Notes under the pieces: generated by a model
What the model saw: only the letters and a program-made list of their open reading frames with translations
Databases searched by the model: none
What the model was told of the DNA's origin: nothing
Origin: Savagea sp.
GTDB taxonomy: Bacteria > Bacillota > Bacilli > Bacillales_A > Planococcaceae
Length of the DNA: 10,127 nt
Direction: 5' to 3'
Assembly (NCBI GenBank): GCA_030152265.1
Contig: JASLHQ010000135.1
Location: 1 to 10,127, forward strand
Program-made: the position numbers and the translations under genes
In this document: one piece after another, positions 1 through 5,523 of the stretch
How positions within the stretch are numbered: the stretch's first letter is position 1
Layout: each line of letters starts with the position of its first letter

Positions 1-956
1 CAGCAGGAATCGCGATCGTCTCTCAAGACGATGCAGTATTCATTACCGATTTCCGCTATACGGAACAAGCGGCTGAGCAAGTGAAAGATTTCCGCATCGT
101 TCAACATACGAAGACGATCTTCGAAGAAGCAGGCGCTCAATTAAAAGAGATGAACGTCCAAACGCTCGGTTTCGAAAAAGATAATCTTACGTATGGCTTA
201 ATGGAATTGTACGACAGCCAAACAGATGCGAAACTCGTTCCTGTTTCAGGTTTAGTTGAGCAACTTCGCATCATTAAAACAGACGAAGAACTTGTCATTT
301 TACAACAAGCTGCAGACATTGCGGACAAAACGTATGAATACATTTGTACGAAAATTCGCGCAGGTGTAACGGAGCTTGAAATTGCGAACGAAATGGAATT
401 TTACATGCGCAAACTTGGCGCGACCCAGTCGTCATTTGACACGATCGTCGCAAGCGGTGTGCGCGGTGCTTTACCACACGGTGTCGCATCGAATAAAGTG
501 ATTGAAGAAGGCGATATGGTCACACTCGACTTCGGCGCTTTATACAATGGTTACATTTCGGACATTACACGTACTGTTGCGGTAGGAGAACCTTCTGAAC
601 AAATGAAAGAAATTTATCAAATTGTTTTAGATTCTCAGTTGCTCGGCGTTGAAAAAATCGGTCCGAACATGACAGGAAAAGAAGCGGATGCAATCGTACG
701 CGATTACATTACGGAAAAAGGATACGGCGAACAGTTCGGTCACTCGACAGGTCACGGAATCGGACTTGAAGTTCACGAAAATCCGTCACTTTCTTTCCGC
801 TCTGACACTGTACTCGTACCGAATATGTGTGTTACAGTAGAACCTGGTATTTACGTACCGAATGTCGGAGGCGTCCGCATTGAAGATGACCTCGTCATCA
901 CTGAAGATGGCAACCGTCGTTTAACAAAATCTTCAAAAGAATTACGCATTTTATAA
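1..956 (+). CDS. yqhT: Xaa-Pro aminopeptidase / M24 family metallopeptidase, 5'-truncated by window
   Basis: The reading frame is already open at base 3 and runs to TAA at 954-956, giving 317 visible residues; relative to B. subtilis YqhT (about 353) roughly 36 N-terminal residues lie before the window. The GTG at 81 is internal. The visible part begins with the end of the creatinase N-terminal domain (a VFITDFRYTEQA stretch), then the pita-bread catalytic domain. Counting from the first full codon, the five expected dinuclear-metal ligands are present: Asp176 (TLDFGA), Asp187 (SDITRT), His251 (STGHGIG), Glu280 (TVEPGIY) and Glu294 (RIEDD), so the enzyme looks active. Family members are cytosolic and remove an N-terminal residue preceding proline, or split Xaa-Pro dipeptides. 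The gene is 45 nt upstream of efp, as in B. subtilis. I cannot tell aminopeptidase from prolidase activity from sequence alone. Confidence 0.93.
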   Translation, partial: AGIAIVSQDDAVFITDFRYTEQAAEQVKDFRIVQHTKTIFEEAGAQLKEMNVQTLGFEKDNLTYGLMELYDSQTDAKLVPVSGLVEQLRIIKTDEELVILQQAADIADKTYEYICTKIRAGVTELEIANEMEFYMRKLGATQSSFDTIVASGVRGALPHGVASNKVIEEGDMVTLDFGALYNGYISDITRTVAVGEPSEQMKEIYQIVLDSQLLGVEKIGPNMTGKEADAIVRDYITEKGYGEQFGHSTGHGIGLEVHENPSLSFRSDTVLVPNMCVTVEPGIYVPNVGGVRIEDDLVITEDGNRRLTKSSKELRIL

Positions 957-1001
957 TCGGAACATCCGAAAATTACGAATGAACATAAAGGTGGAGACAA
1001 T

Positions 1002-1559
1002 ATGATTTCAGTAAACGAATTCCGTACAGGATTAACAATCGAAGTAGATGGAGACATTTGGCGCGTTCTTGAGTTCCAACACGTCAAGCCAGGTAAAGGA
1101 GCAGCTTTCGTTCGTTCGAAACTACGTAACCTCCGTAACGGCAACATTCAAGAAAAAACATTCCGCGGCGGAGAAAAAGTAAACCGTGCGCAAATCGACA
1201 ACCGTAAAATGCAATATTTATATGCGAACGGCGACGCACACGTTTTCATGGACAACGAAACATACGACCAAATCGAAATTCCATCAGATAAAATTGAGTA
1301 CGAATTAAAATTCTTGCTTGAAAATATGGAAGTTTCAATTATGCAATACGAAGGCGAAGTACTCGGCGTTTCTTTACCGGTAACAGTGACGCTTGAAGTA
1401 GCAGAAACAGAGCCAGGCATTAAAGGAGATACAGCGAGCGGTGGTTCTAAACCAGCGAAAATGGAAACAGGACTCGTCGTCCAAGTGCCGTTCTTCGTCA
1501 ACGCTGGCGATAAATTAGTGATCAATACTGAAGAAGGCGAATACGTTTCACGCGCTTAA
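1002..1559 (+). CDS. efp: Translation elongation factor P
   Basis: A 185-residue protein of normal family length. EF-P binds between the P and E sites of stalled ribosomes and promotes peptide bond formation at consecutive prolines. The N-terminal KOW-like domain carries the HVKPGKGAAF loop, with Lys32 at the tip; in B. subtilis the equivalent lysine is modified with 5-aminopentanol (family knowledge). The two following OB-type domains end in the typical VVQVPFF...GDKLVINTEEGEYVSRA region. The ATG at 1002 follows AAGGTGGAG (988-996) at normal spacing. The gene lies 45 nt after the Xaa-Pro peptidase gene with no clear terminator between, so the two are probably cotranscribed. A strong hairpin with a T-run closes the unit just after the stop codon. 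Confidence 0.98.
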   Translation: MISVNEFRTGLTIEVDGDIWRVLEFQHVKPGKGAAFVRSKLRNLRNGNIQEKTFRGGEKVNRAQIDNRKMQYLYANGDAHVFMDNETYDQIEIPSDKIEYELKFLLENMEVSIMQYEGEVLGVSLPVTVTLEVAETEPGIKGDTASGGSKPAKMETGLVVQVPFFVNAGDKLVINTEEGEYVSRA

Positions 1560-1574
1560 TTCCAAAATAAAAGA

Positions 1575-1612
1575 CTCACCTTTTCATACTTTGAGAAGGT
1601 GAGCAATTTTTT
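1575..1612 (+). terminator. Rho-independent terminator after efp
   Basis: An 11-bp stem pairs CTCACCTTTTC (1575-1585) with GAGAAGGTGAG (1593-1603), with one G-U wobble and a 7-nt loop. It is followed by CAA and six T (1607-1612). It starts 15 nt after the efp stop codon and separates efp from the accB unit. Confidence 0.92.
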
Positions 1613-1621
1613 ACAGAAAAA

Positions 1622-1636
1622 AGTGGTATGACCACT
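1622..1636. promoter_or_regulatory. Candidate operator upstream of accB (GntR/FadR-like palindrome)
   Basis: The sequence AGTGGTATGACCACT is a perfect 6-3-6 inverted repeat. Its core TGGT-NNN-ACCA fits the general GntR-family half-site layout (GT...AC) and resembles the published E. coli FadR operator core (TGGT...ACCA). It is centred about 21 bp upstream of the accB -10 box and covers the position where the -35 hexamer would lie, which suits a repressor site. It is not followed by a T-run, so it is not a second terminator. The binding protein is unknown; the operator role is inference. Confidence 0.4.
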
Positions 1637-1652
1637 CGAAAACAGGTACAAT
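1624..1652 (+). promoter_or_regulatory. Putative sigma-A promoter of accB-accC-yqhY
   Basis: A good -10 hexamer, TACAAT, lies at 1647-1652. With a 17-bp spacer the -35 would be TGGTAT (1624-1629), a poor match to TTGACA, so basal activity may be weak or need an activator. Transcription would begin near 1659 and give a leader of about 35 nt before accB. The preceding terminator requires a promoter somewhere in this interval. Confidence 0.5.
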
Positions 1653-1664
1653 GTAAAAAGAATA

Positions 1665-1678
1665 AATTTCTTGAAATT
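1665..1678. repeat. Short palindrome in accB leader
   Basis: AATTTC-TT-GAAATT is a perfect 6-2-6 inverted repeat directly before the accB ribosome binding site (AAAGGAG, 1679-1685). As RNA it would be a weak AU hairpin with a loop too small to form well; as DNA it could be a protein site downstream of the promoter. It may also be chance in AT-rich sequence. Confidence 0.25.
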
Positions 1679-1693
1679 AAAGGAGCGAACAAT

Positions 1694-2197
1694 ATGTTAA
1701 AAGTAGAAGATATTCGTGCGATTATCGAGGCAGTTGATCAATCGTCATTAACGAGCTTTAAATTTAAGCAAGACGGAGTAAAATTACACATTTCGAAAAA
1801 AGCGGGAGAAGTACAAGTTGTGCAACAAGTCGTTCAAGAACAAGCGCAACCAGCACCTGTTAAAACAGAAGCGCCAGCTGTAGCAGTGACGAATGCACCT
1901 GTACAAGAAGCGCCTGTGCAAGTACAAGAAGAAGTAGAAGCACCAAGTGAAGAAGGTTTAGTGGAAATCGTATCGCCGATGGTCGGTACATTTTACGCAG
2001 CAGCATCACCTGAAGCGGATAATTATGTCGCAGTCGGCGATCGTGTAACAGAAACGTCGATCGTTTGTATCGTAGAAGCGATGAAGTTATTCAATGAGAT
2101 CGAAGCGGAAGTAAATGGAGAAATCGTCGACATTTTAGTGGAAGACGGTCAACTCGTCGAATATGGACAACCACTCTTTTTAGTACGTCCGAATTAA
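1694..2197 (+). CDS. accB: Acetyl-CoA carboxylase biotin carboxyl carrier protein (BCCP)
   Basis: A 167-residue protein carrying the covalently bound biotin that shuttles carboxyl groups from biotin carboxylase to the carboxyltransferase, the committed step of fatty acid synthesis in the cytosol. Residues 1-36 form the N-terminal region (MLKVEDIRAIIEAVDQSS), about 41-87 are a flexible linker rich in Ala, Pro, Gln and Val, and about 88-167 are the biotinyl domain. Lys131 in the VEAMKLF motif is the biotinylation site. The ATG at 1694 is chosen because AAAGGAG (1679-1685) is 8 nt upstream and the N-terminus matches B. subtilis AccB. An in-frame ATG at 1628 would add 22 residues but lies inside the promoter/operator region and lacks a ribosome binding site. 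accC follows 12 nt later. Confidence 0.97.
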   Translation: MLKVEDIRAIIEAVDQSSLTSFKFKQDGVKLHISKKAGEVQVVQQVVQEQAQPAPVKTEAPAVAVTNAPVQEAPVQVQEEVEAPSEEGLVEIVSPMVGTFYAAASPEADNYVAVGDRVTETSIVCIVEAMKLFNEIEAEVNGEIVDILVEDGQLVEYGQPLFLVRPN

Positions 2198-2209
2198 GGA
2201 GGAACTGTT

Positions 2210-3556
2210 TTGAAGAAAATTTTAATAGCCAATCGAGGCGAGATTGCAGTGCGTATTATTCGCGCTTGTAAAGAAATGAATATTAAAACTGTTGCTGTTT
2301 ATTCGGAAGGGGATAAAGAAGCGCTCCATGTGGAACTAGCAGATGAAGCATATTGCATCGGCCCTACTTTATCGAAAGACAGTTATTTAAACTTCTCGAA
2401 CGTCATTAGCGTCGCAAAATTGACGGACTGTGACGGCATTCATCCAGGATACGGGTTTTTAGCAGAAAACGCAGCGTTCGCAGAGCTTTGCGAAGAAGTG
2501 AATATCGAATTTATCGGCCCGACATCAGAAGCAATCAATTTAATGGGAACGAAAGATATCGCGCGTGAAACGATGAAAAAAGCAGGCGTTCCGATCGTAC
2601 CTGGCTCAACAGGACTCGTTGCGGACGCGGAAGAAGCGCTTGAAATTGCAGAAGAAATCGGCTTCCCTGTCATCATTAAAGCGACGGCTGGTGGCGGAGG
2701 TCGCGGCATTCGTGTCGCTCGCAACAAAGAAGAACTCATTAAAGGGATTCAAATTACGCAAAAAGAAGCAGAAGCCGCATTTGGAAACCCGGGACTTTAT
2801 TTGGAAAAGTTCATCGAAACGTTCCGCCACGTCGAAGTGCAAGTGCTCGCGGATAAGCATGGGAATGTCATCCATTTAGGAGAGCGTGACTGTTCAATTC
2901 AACGCCGTATGCAAAAACTCATAGAAGAAGCACCGTCACCAGCGATTGACGAGAAGCTTCGCGCGAAAATGGGAGAAGCGGCTGTGAAAGCTGCTGAAGC
3001 GGTCAACTACCGCGGAGCGGGTACGGTAGAATTCATATTCGACCATATCGAGCGTAAATTTTATTTCATGGAAATGAACACGCGTATTCAAGTTGAGCAT
3101 CCTGTGACAGAAATGATTACCGGAGTGGACCTCATTAAAGAACAAATTCGTGTCGCATCAGGCGAAAAACTGCAATATAAACAAAAAGATATTCAGTTTA
3201 ACGGATGGTCCATTGAATGCCGAATTAATGCGGAAAACGCAGCGAAAAACTTCATGCCTTCCCCTGGAAAAATAGAAATGTACATGCCGCCAGGTGGATT
3301 TGGTGTCAGAGTTGACTCAGCAGTGTATAATGGATATACAATCCCACCCTATTACGATTCGATGGTTGCGAAATTAATCGTCCATGCGAACACGCGAGAA
3401 GAAGCGATTGAACGTATGAAACGTGCACTTGATGAATTTTTAATCGAAGGAGTGCACACGACGATTCCATTCCATTCGAAAGTGATGGAACATCCAGTCT
3501 TTAAATCGGGTGACTTCGATACGAAGTTTTTAGAGACATATTCTGTAATGGAATAG
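2210..3556 (+). CDS. accC: Acetyl-CoA carboxylase, biotin carboxylase subunit
   Basis: A 448-residue ATP-dependent enzyme, normal length, that carboxylates biotin on AccB using bicarbonate. The order is the N-terminal pre-ATP-grasp domain (KKILIANRGEIAVRIIRACK), the ATP-grasp domain with Lys157 and the glycine-rich loop GGGGRG (161-166), the ERDCSIQRR segment, and metal/catalytic residues Glu274, Glu288, Asn290, Arg292 and Arg338, several matching E. coli AccC numbering exactly. The C-terminal domain is complete. Translation starts at TTG (2210): AAGGAGG (2196-2202) overlaps the accB stop codon and sits 7 nt upstream, and no nearby ATG would preserve the conserved N-terminus. The strong Shine-Dalgarno sequence with a weak start codon suggests translational coupling to accB. 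Confidence 0.98.
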   Translation: MKKILIANRGEIAVRIIRACKEMNIKTVAVYSEGDKEALHVELADEAYCIGPTLSKDSYLNFSNVISVAKLTDCDGIHPGYGFLAENAAFAELCEEVNIEFIGPTSEAINLMGTKDIARETMKKAGVPIVPGSTGLVADAEEALEIAEEIGFPVIIKATAGGGGRGIRVARNKEELIKGIQITQKEAEAAFGNPGLYLEKFIETFRHVEVQVLADKHGNVIHLGERDCSIQRRMQKLIEEAPSPAIDEKLRAKMGEAAVKAAEAVNYRGAGTVEFIFDHIERKFYFMEMNTRIQVEHPVTEMITGVDLIKEQIRVASGEKLQYKQKDIQFNGWSIECRINAENAAKNFMPSPGKIEMYMPPGGFGVRVDSAVYNGYTIPPYYDSMVAKLIVHANTREEAIERMKRALDEFLIEGVHTTIPFHSKVMEHPVFKSGDFDTKFLETYSVME

Positions 3557-3573
3557 TTGAAGGAGGAATTACG

Positions 3574-3960
3574 ATGGCAGAAAAAACGAATCCTTCGTTC
3601 GTTGGAAAAAATCCAGCGCAAGGTGAAGAACTAGGACGCATTCATTTAGCTCCAGAAGTGTTAGAAGTGATTATCGGAATCGCAACGAATGAAGTAGAAG
3701 GTGTCGCGATGACGAAAGGGAACTTTGCGGATGATGTCGTTGAAAAGTTCGGTAAAACCGTGCATGGCAAAGGTGTCAAAACGGTGTGGCAAGACGACGA
3801 ACTCGCAATCGATATTTACTGTGTCATTGAGTATGGGTACACTGTGCCTAAAGTAGCGCAAGAGATTCAAGAGCAAGTACGTCAAACAATTTATCATATG
3901 ACGTCTTTAGAAACGAAAGAAGTGAATGTTCATATTACAGGCATTCAATTTGCTCAGTAA
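3574..3960 (+). CDS. yqhY: Asp23/Gls24 (DUF322) family protein YqhY
   Basis: A 128-residue Asp23-family protein matching B. subtilis YqhY. After a short variable N-terminus it has the conserved core GRIHLAPEVLEVIIGIATNE (21-40), an EGVAMTKGNFADDVVEKFGK segment, GKGVK, and the closing VNVHITGIQF. No signal peptide or membrane segment is seen, so it is probably cytosolic. It follows accC by 17 nt, with AAGGAGG at 3560-3566. In B. subtilis yqhY lies in the acc operon, and its loss is reported to select suppressor mutations in acetyl-CoA carboxylase genes, implying a role in restraining or tuning that enzyme (established for B. subtilis; inferred here). The biochemical activity is unknown. Confidence 0.93.
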   Translation: MAEKTNPSFVGKNPAQGEELGRIHLAPEVLEVIIGIATNEVEGVAMTKGNFADDVVEKFGKTVHGKGVKTVWQDDELAIDIYCVIEYGYTVPKVAQEIQEQVRQTIYHMTSLETKEVNVHITGIQFAQ

Positions 3961-4027
3961 TCAATCATTTACATGAAAGAAGTTAGGGAATAAAGCAGCT
4001 GTGAGCTCGGGATAAATGTTCAAATGT

Positions 4028-4095
4028 ACAAAGAGGGAAGGAAAGTACTGTCCAATAAACTCTTTTTGTGGCGAACATCCTTTTCACAAAGAAGC
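4028..4095 (+). other. Alternative base-pairing region upstream of the yqhY terminator
   Basis: CTCTTTTTGTG (4060-4070) can pair with ACAAAGAG upstream (4028-4035, with a two-base bulge) or with CACAAAGAA downstream (4085-4093, one wobble). The downstream partner overlaps the left arm of the terminator hairpin that follows. The arrangement resembles an antiterminator/terminator switch, but AT-rich complementarity of this size can arise by chance, and no promoter dedicated to such a leader is evident. The rest of the 238-nt gap between yqhY and nusB holds no convincing gene. Confidence 0.2.
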
Positions 4096-4122
4096 TTCTT
4101 TTTTATCCTAGCTTCTTTTTTT
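4088..4122 (+). terminator. Probable intrinsic terminator of accB-accC-yqhY
   Basis: AAAGAAGCT (4088-4096) pairs with AGCTTCTTT (4110-4118) to form a 9-bp stem with a 13-nt loop, running into seven T (4116-4122). The stem is modest in G+C. It lies about 130 nt after yqhY and just upstream of the nusB promoter, fitting the end of one unit and the start of the next. Confidence 0.6.
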
Positions 4123-4152
4123 ACTTTCAAGTAGGTGCAAACGCTCAAAATA

Positions 4153-4161
4153 TGCTATGAT
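4153..4161 (+). promoter_or_regulatory. Extended -10 promoter of nusB-folD
   Basis: TGCTATGAT contains an extended -10 TG motif followed by TATGAT (4156-4161). No good -35 hexamer is seen upstream, which extended -10 promoters can tolerate. Transcription would start near 4168, about 30 nt before nusB. Confidence 0.6.
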
Positions 4162-4198
4162 TAACCCCGAGACATTGAAATAGTTAGGAGATAGTATA

Positions 4199-4573
4199 AT
4201 GAAACGACACGAAGCACGTGAAAAAGCGATTCAAACTCTTTTTCAGCTAGACGAAACCGAAATTACTTTAGAAGAGGCGATCCCTTTTATCGTCGAAACC
4301 CCTCTCGATGAATTTTATGAACAACTTGTTAGAGGGACGGTTGCTTATATAGATGAGATTGACGCTTTAATAGCGGAACATTTAGAAAACTGGTCATTCG
4401 GACGTTTACCTAAAATTGAACGAACGATCTTACGTCTGGCAGTGTACGAAATGAACTACACGGAAGTTCCAGCACGTGTTGTCGTAAACGAAGCGGTTGA
4501 ACTTTGCAAAACGTTCAGCGATGAAAAATCAGGTAAATTCGTCAACGGCGTACTATCTAAAATGAATAAATAA
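4199..4573 (+). CDS. nusB: Transcription antitermination factor NusB
   Basis: A 124-residue all-helical RNA-binding protein. With NusE (ribosomal S10) it binds boxA in rRNA leaders and helps RNA polymerase read through rRNA operons. The N-terminal arginine-rich start MKRHEAREKAIQTLFQ, the central RLPKIERTILRLAVYEM and the C-terminal VNEAVELCKTFSDEKSGKFV are characteristic, and the length is normal. The ATG at 4199 follows TAGGAG (4185-4190) at 8 nt. It is the first gene after a terminator and an extended -10 promoter; folD starts 13 nt after its stop codon, as expected for a nusB-folD unit. Confidence 0.97.
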   Translation: MKRHEAREKAIQTLFQLDETEITLEEAIPFIVETPLDEFYEQLVRGTVAYIDEIDALIAEHLENWSFGRLPKIERTILRLAVYEMNYTEVPARVVVNEAVELCKTFSDEKSGKFVNGVLSKMNK

Positions 4574-4586
4574 TGGAGTGAAGAAG

Positions 4587-5447
4587 ATGGTGGCACAATT
4601 AATCGACGGCAAAGGTATCGGTCAAACGATTAAAGCAGAAATTGCAGAAGAAGTAAAAGAGCTCGTAAAACAAGGATGTAAACCAGGACTAGCAGTTATT
4701 TTAGTCGGGGACGATCCAGCGAGTGCTACATATGTGAAAAACAAAGAGAAAGCGACAATCGCGGCAGGTATGACGTCACGTTTAATTCGTCTTCCGAAAG
4801 AAACGACACAAGAAGAGTTGCTTTCACACGTTCGTCAGTTAAATGAAGACGACGACATTCACGGCATTTTAGTGCAATTGCCATTGCCGAAACATTTAAA
4901 TGAAGATGAAGTCATTCGTACGATTACGCCGGACAAAGATGTCGATGGATTCCACCCGGTGAACGTCGGAAAAATGGTCATTGGCCAACCGACTTATTTA
5001 TCATGTACACCATACGGTATCATTGAGCTATTAGAGCGTACAAATGTGGAAATTGCAGGACGTCACGCGGTTGTGATCGGTCGTAGTAATATCGTCGGAA
5101 AACCGATGGGACAATTATTGTTACAACGCGATGCGACAGTGACATATTGTCATTCACGCACACCAAATTTAGCAGAGATGACGAAGCAAGCGGATATTTT
5201 AGTCGTGGCGGTAGGTCGCGCTAAAATGATCGATGCATCATATGTAAAAGAAGGCGCGGTCGTCATTGATGTCGGAATGAACCGAGACGAAAACGGCAAG
5301 CTTTGTGGAGATGTTGACTTTGATTCAGTGAAAGAAGTGAGCAGTGCGATTACACCCGTTCCAGGCGGGGTAGGTCCGATGACGATTACGATGTTACTTA
5401 AAAATACTGTGCATAGTGCAAGACGTGCATGTGGCATCGAACAGTAA
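4587..5447 (+). CDS. folD: Bifunctional methylenetetrahydrofolate dehydrogenase / methenyltetrahydrofolate cyclohydrolase
   Basis: A 286-residue cytosolic enzyme that interconverts 5,10-methylene-, 5,10-methenyl- and 10-formyl-tetrahydrofolate, supplying one-carbon units for purines and formyl-Met-tRNA. Visible motifs are Tyr49 and Lys53 in the substrate site (ATYVKNKEKA), Asp120 in DKDVDGFHPVN, the Rossmann-type nucleotide site VVIGRSNIVGKPMGQLLL (162-179), and the C-terminal signature TPVPGGVGPMTITML. I start it at ATG 4587, with GGAG (4575-4578) 8 nt upstream. The in-frame GTG at 4578 lies inside that ribosome binding site, and GTG 4590 is a weaker option. The 13-nt gap after nusB indicates cotranscription. 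A perfect hairpin follows before xseA. Confidence 0.97.
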   Translation: MVAQLIDGKGIGQTIKAEIAEEVKELVKQGCKPGLAVILVGDDPASATYVKNKEKATIAAGMTSRLIRLPKETTQEELLSHVRQLNEDDDIHGILVQLPLPKHLNEDEVIRTITPDKDVDGFHPVNVGKMVIGQPTYLSCTPYGIIELLERTNVEIAGRHAVVIGRSNIVGKPMGQLLLQRDATVTYCHSRTPNLAEMTKQADILVVAVGRAKMIDASYVKEGAVVIDVGMNRDENGKLCGDVDFDSVKEVSSAITPVPGGVGPMTITMLLKNTVHSARRACGIEQ

Positions 5448-5472
5448 TACAAAGCATATGAACCGAACAAGG

Positions 5473-5507
5473 CGCTGTCTAATTTTAATTAGACAGCGTT
5501 ATCTTTT
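5473..5507 (+). terminator. Perfect inverted repeat between folD and xseA (terminator or attenuator)
   Basis: CGCTGTCTAATT (5473-5484) and AATTAGACAGCG (5487-5498) are perfectly complementary around a TT centre, and can extend by two G-U pairs. The sequence after it, TTATCTTTT (5499-5507), is only a broken T-run, so termination may be incomplete. The xseA ribosome binding site begins 12 nt further on, with no room for a separate promoter. The hairpin therefore either leaves read-through into xseA or protects an mRNA end. Confidence 0.65.
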
Positions 5508-5523
5508 GTAAAGGAGGAGCATG

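Noticed and set aside
957..969. TCGGA-ACA-TCCGA repeat after the Xaa-Pro peptidase gene
   Set aside because: A 5-bp stem with a 3-nt loop and no T-run is too weak for a terminator, and the 45-nt gap to efp fits cotranscription.
1628..1693. Upstream in-frame ATG that would lengthen AccB by 22 residues
   Set aside because: It lies in the promoter and operator region between a terminator and the real ribosome binding site, lacks its own Shine-Dalgarno sequence, and the extra residues have no counterpart in AccB proteins.
2619..2879. Alternative + strand frame of 86 codons inside accC, and several - strand frames inside accC, xseA and dxs
   Set aside because: They are shadows of strongly conserved coding sequence, have Lys/Arg/Ser-rich composition, and no ribosome binding sites or family resemblance.
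4016..4111. A 31-codon frame with three cysteines between yqhY and nusB
   Set aside because: It has no convincing ribosome binding site, overlaps the terminator hairpin, and shows no recognisable composition. It is mentioned only as part of the possible leader structure.
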